Program-made: the position numbers and the translations under genes
NCBI GenBank assembly: GCA_024275615.1
Contig: JAJRYU010000506.1
Location: 1-17,148 of the forward strand
Reading direction: 5' to 3'
From: Planctomycetota bacterium
Lineage (GTDB): Bacteria > Planctomycetota > GCA-002687715 > DRQF01
DNA length: 17,148 nt
The notes under the pieces: model-generated
The model's input: the letters and a program-made list of their open reading frames with translations, nothing else
Told to the model about the DNA's origin: nothing
Database searches by the model: none
Part shown: in pieces, positions 15,694 to 17,148 of the stretch
How positions within the stretch are numbered: position 1 is the stretch's first letter
Layout: each line of letters begins with the position of its first letter

Positions 15694-17148
15694 TCATTCT
15701 CCAACTGGTTGAGCGACAATGGCGAATGCTGCGGGATCATTCAAACTACTGTGCTTGTCGAAGTAACCGAAGAAAAGCTCAGTTGTTGAGAAGCTACTGG
15801 GCCGCTGATTTGTAATAATTGTGGATTTCAACTCAAATGACGTGATCCCTTGAGATGGAATTTCGCCGGATTTATCACGGACAGTGCCACCCCGATCGCT
15901 TTGGTTGCTGTCTGGATTCTCATACTCATGCCAAGGGCCATCGCCAAATCGATAAGACGTGCTGATGGATGCACTTGGCCCTGTCTTGAGTTGTCTCCAA
16001 GATACCGTGATCTTCTTCATTGCCACAGGGAATTCATAGCGGAGGTGCGATGTCAGTGGCGTGTTGATGACTACTGGTGTGATGCATGTCCTCACATGGA
16101 CGTGTTTGTCGCTTTCCGCCATGTTGTCTCTAAAATCGTTCATCCAGAACACGAGCCCATCATCCAAGTCCAAGGTCGGTGCAGGCTCCATAGCTTGTCC
16201 AATGTCGCGCATTGTGAATCGGTAGTCACCTTCGATTGTCCTGGTTTCGATTGGCAGGAGAAGGGCGGAAGAAATGAGGTCGGGCTCTACAAGCACTCGC
16301 AAGCTCTCTTTGATACTCCTCTCACCACCAACTCTATTTGCAACAGTGCCTTCGGCTCTTACTTTGTGCCACCCGGGGGGGAGTGTGTGCCATCGGCTTT
16401 CTAAGTCAACTAACTGATTGTCAATCCAAACTCTGTCATCTATGGATCCAGTCTTGATATTCAAAACGCCGAAAATCCTCTTGGACCCAAAATCCTCCTT
16501 CGAGATAATGGATTTGCCAATGGTCCTGAGGTTTATCCGCAGGTGATGGCGATCAACGACAAACTTGCGCCTCACTGGTCGGCCATTCGCAAACTCGTAT
16601 GCCAGCTCGTGTTCTCCGGGCTCCAATTCAAGGTCGACAATGGGGGCTACATATTGCTTGTCACCGTCAATTGTGATTGTGCCTCCATCATTGGTCGTGT
16701 CAATGGAGACAAGATAGGGCTCTGGCTGGAGAAGGACTGTCAAGATGACGGCGACTATGGCTGTGAAAAGAACTGCTGTGATCAGTCGAAACCGTGGGTG
16801 CCTATTTAGCCTCTCCAAACGACTTGGAAGCTTCGCGTGGACGTCAATGTCGGAAAGGTACCTATCAAGGTCTTGAGCCAGAGCATTGGCCGATCGGTAA
16901 CGGTCCTGCCGTCGAAACTGAATTGCCTGGTGCAAGATTGCTTGAATTGGTTTGGGTATTCCTTGGCCAGCAGCTTCACGGATAAAACGAGGAACACGCC
17001 ACGGATGGCATCGATCGCTTGTTGCATCCAAAAGGTCAAGACCACCGACACAATGAGCCAAGACCAATCCCAGTGAATAGACATCGGCACGACGATCAGC
17101 GTCTGAAGAAGACTTCCCTTGTTCAGGTGCCATGAATTGCAAAGTGCC
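15694..17148 (-). CDS. Ser/Thr protein kinase with transmembrane helix and sensor-like C-terminus, 5' end outside window
   Basis: 484 residues are visible; the frame is open to the right edge and enters in the activation segment (GTLQFMAPEQ). The C-lobe follows (RRADVYSLGLVLAHCVGG, about 20-36), then the end of the kinase fold (FRRQDRYRSANALAQDLDRYL, about 78-98). The N-lobe, HRD and DFG motifs are outside the window. A membrane helix lies at about 121-141 (RLITAVLFTAIVAVILTVLLQ). A PEGA-like beta module follows at about 147-208 (YLVSIDTTNDGGTITIDG, LELEPGEHELAYEF). The remaining residues form a beta-rich, presumably extracytoplasmic region of unknown family, with a second PEGA-like stretch (GVLNIKTGSIDDRVWIDNQ, LPPGWHKVRAEG). 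It precedes and is translationally coupled to the ECF sigma gene, so the two probably form a sensor kinase-sigma pair. Confidence 0.9.
   Translation of the reverse strand, partial: GTLQFMAPEQGKSSSDADRRADVYSLGLVLAHCVGGLDLLDATSDRCHPWRVPRFIREAAGQGIPKPIQAILHQAIQFRRQDRYRSANALAQDLDRYLSDIDVHAKLPSRLERLNRHPRFRLITAVLFTAIVAVILTVLLQPEPYLVSIDTTNDGGTITIDGDKQYVAPIVDLELEPGEHELAYEFANGRPVRRKFVVDRHHLRINLRTIGKSIISKEDFGSKRIFGVLNIKTGSIDDRVWIDNQLVDLESRWHTLPPGWHKVRAEGTVANRVGGERSIKESLRVLVEPDLISSALLLPIETRTIEGDYRFTMRDIGQAMEPAPTLDLDDGLVFWMNDFRDNMAESDKHVHVRTCITPVVINTPLTSHLRYEFPVAMKKITVSWRQLKTGPSASISTSYRFGDGPWHEYENPDSNQSDRGGTVRDKSGEIPSQGITSFELKSTIITNQRPSSFSTTELFFGYFDKHSSLNDPAAFAIVAQPVGE

Noticed and set aside
1..17148. 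CRISPR arrays, tRNA or rRNA genes, and IS transposase genes.
   Set aside because: No regularly spaced direct repeats, cloverleaf sequences, rRNA motifs or transposase motifs were seen when reading the window.

Overview
The window looks like chromosomal DNA from a member of the Planctomycetota or a close relative. The reasons are the gene content: Ser/Thr kinases with a single membrane helix and sensor-like C-termini, ECF-type sigma factors fused to membrane-anchored carboxypeptidase-regulatory-like repeats, an FG-GAP repeat protein, frequent TTG/GTG starts, and large spaced genes with few operons. The assignment rests on gene architecture only; no marker gene is present.

Layout. 2-970 (+) is the 3' end of an FG-GAP (integrin alpha-like) repeat protein. 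It converges on a kinase at 989-3841 (-), which has a transmembrane helix, a coiled coil and a C-terminal FGE-sulfatase-like domain. A 324-base gap without a clear gene follows, then a SAM-dependent methyltransferase (4184-4957, -). A divergent intergenic region holds a 68-nt near-perfect palindrome (4971-5038). Next is a very large sigma factor/transmembrane/beta-sandwich-repeat fusion (5115-8327, +). Then comes a broken ECF sigma gene (8393-8728), cut off where a second copy of the palindrome's arm begins. After that lies the most unusual gene, an HNH endonuclease fused in one frame to a RuvB-like AAA+ motor (8855-10900, +). A second sigma/TM/repeat fusion lies on the opposite strand (11061-14036, -). 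A 1.08-kb, poorly coding stretch follows. Last is a translationally coupled pair on the minus strand: a Ser/Thr kinase whose 5' end is outside the window (15694-17148) and an ECF-type sigma factor (15114-15692).

How the parts relate. Most genes here are signal-transduction proteins in which the regulator (kinase or sigma factor) is joined to a membrane helix and a presumed extracytoplasmic sensor, so signals would be read by single polypeptides or kinase-sigma pairs. The 8320-10900 segment differs. It carries short repeated/inverted arms, a truncated gene, a nuclease-motor fusion lacking the usual RuvA-contacting hairpin segment, and a 26-bp perfect palindrome at the nuclease/motor junction. 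This is the best candidate in the window for an undescribed mobile, homing or DNA-processing system.
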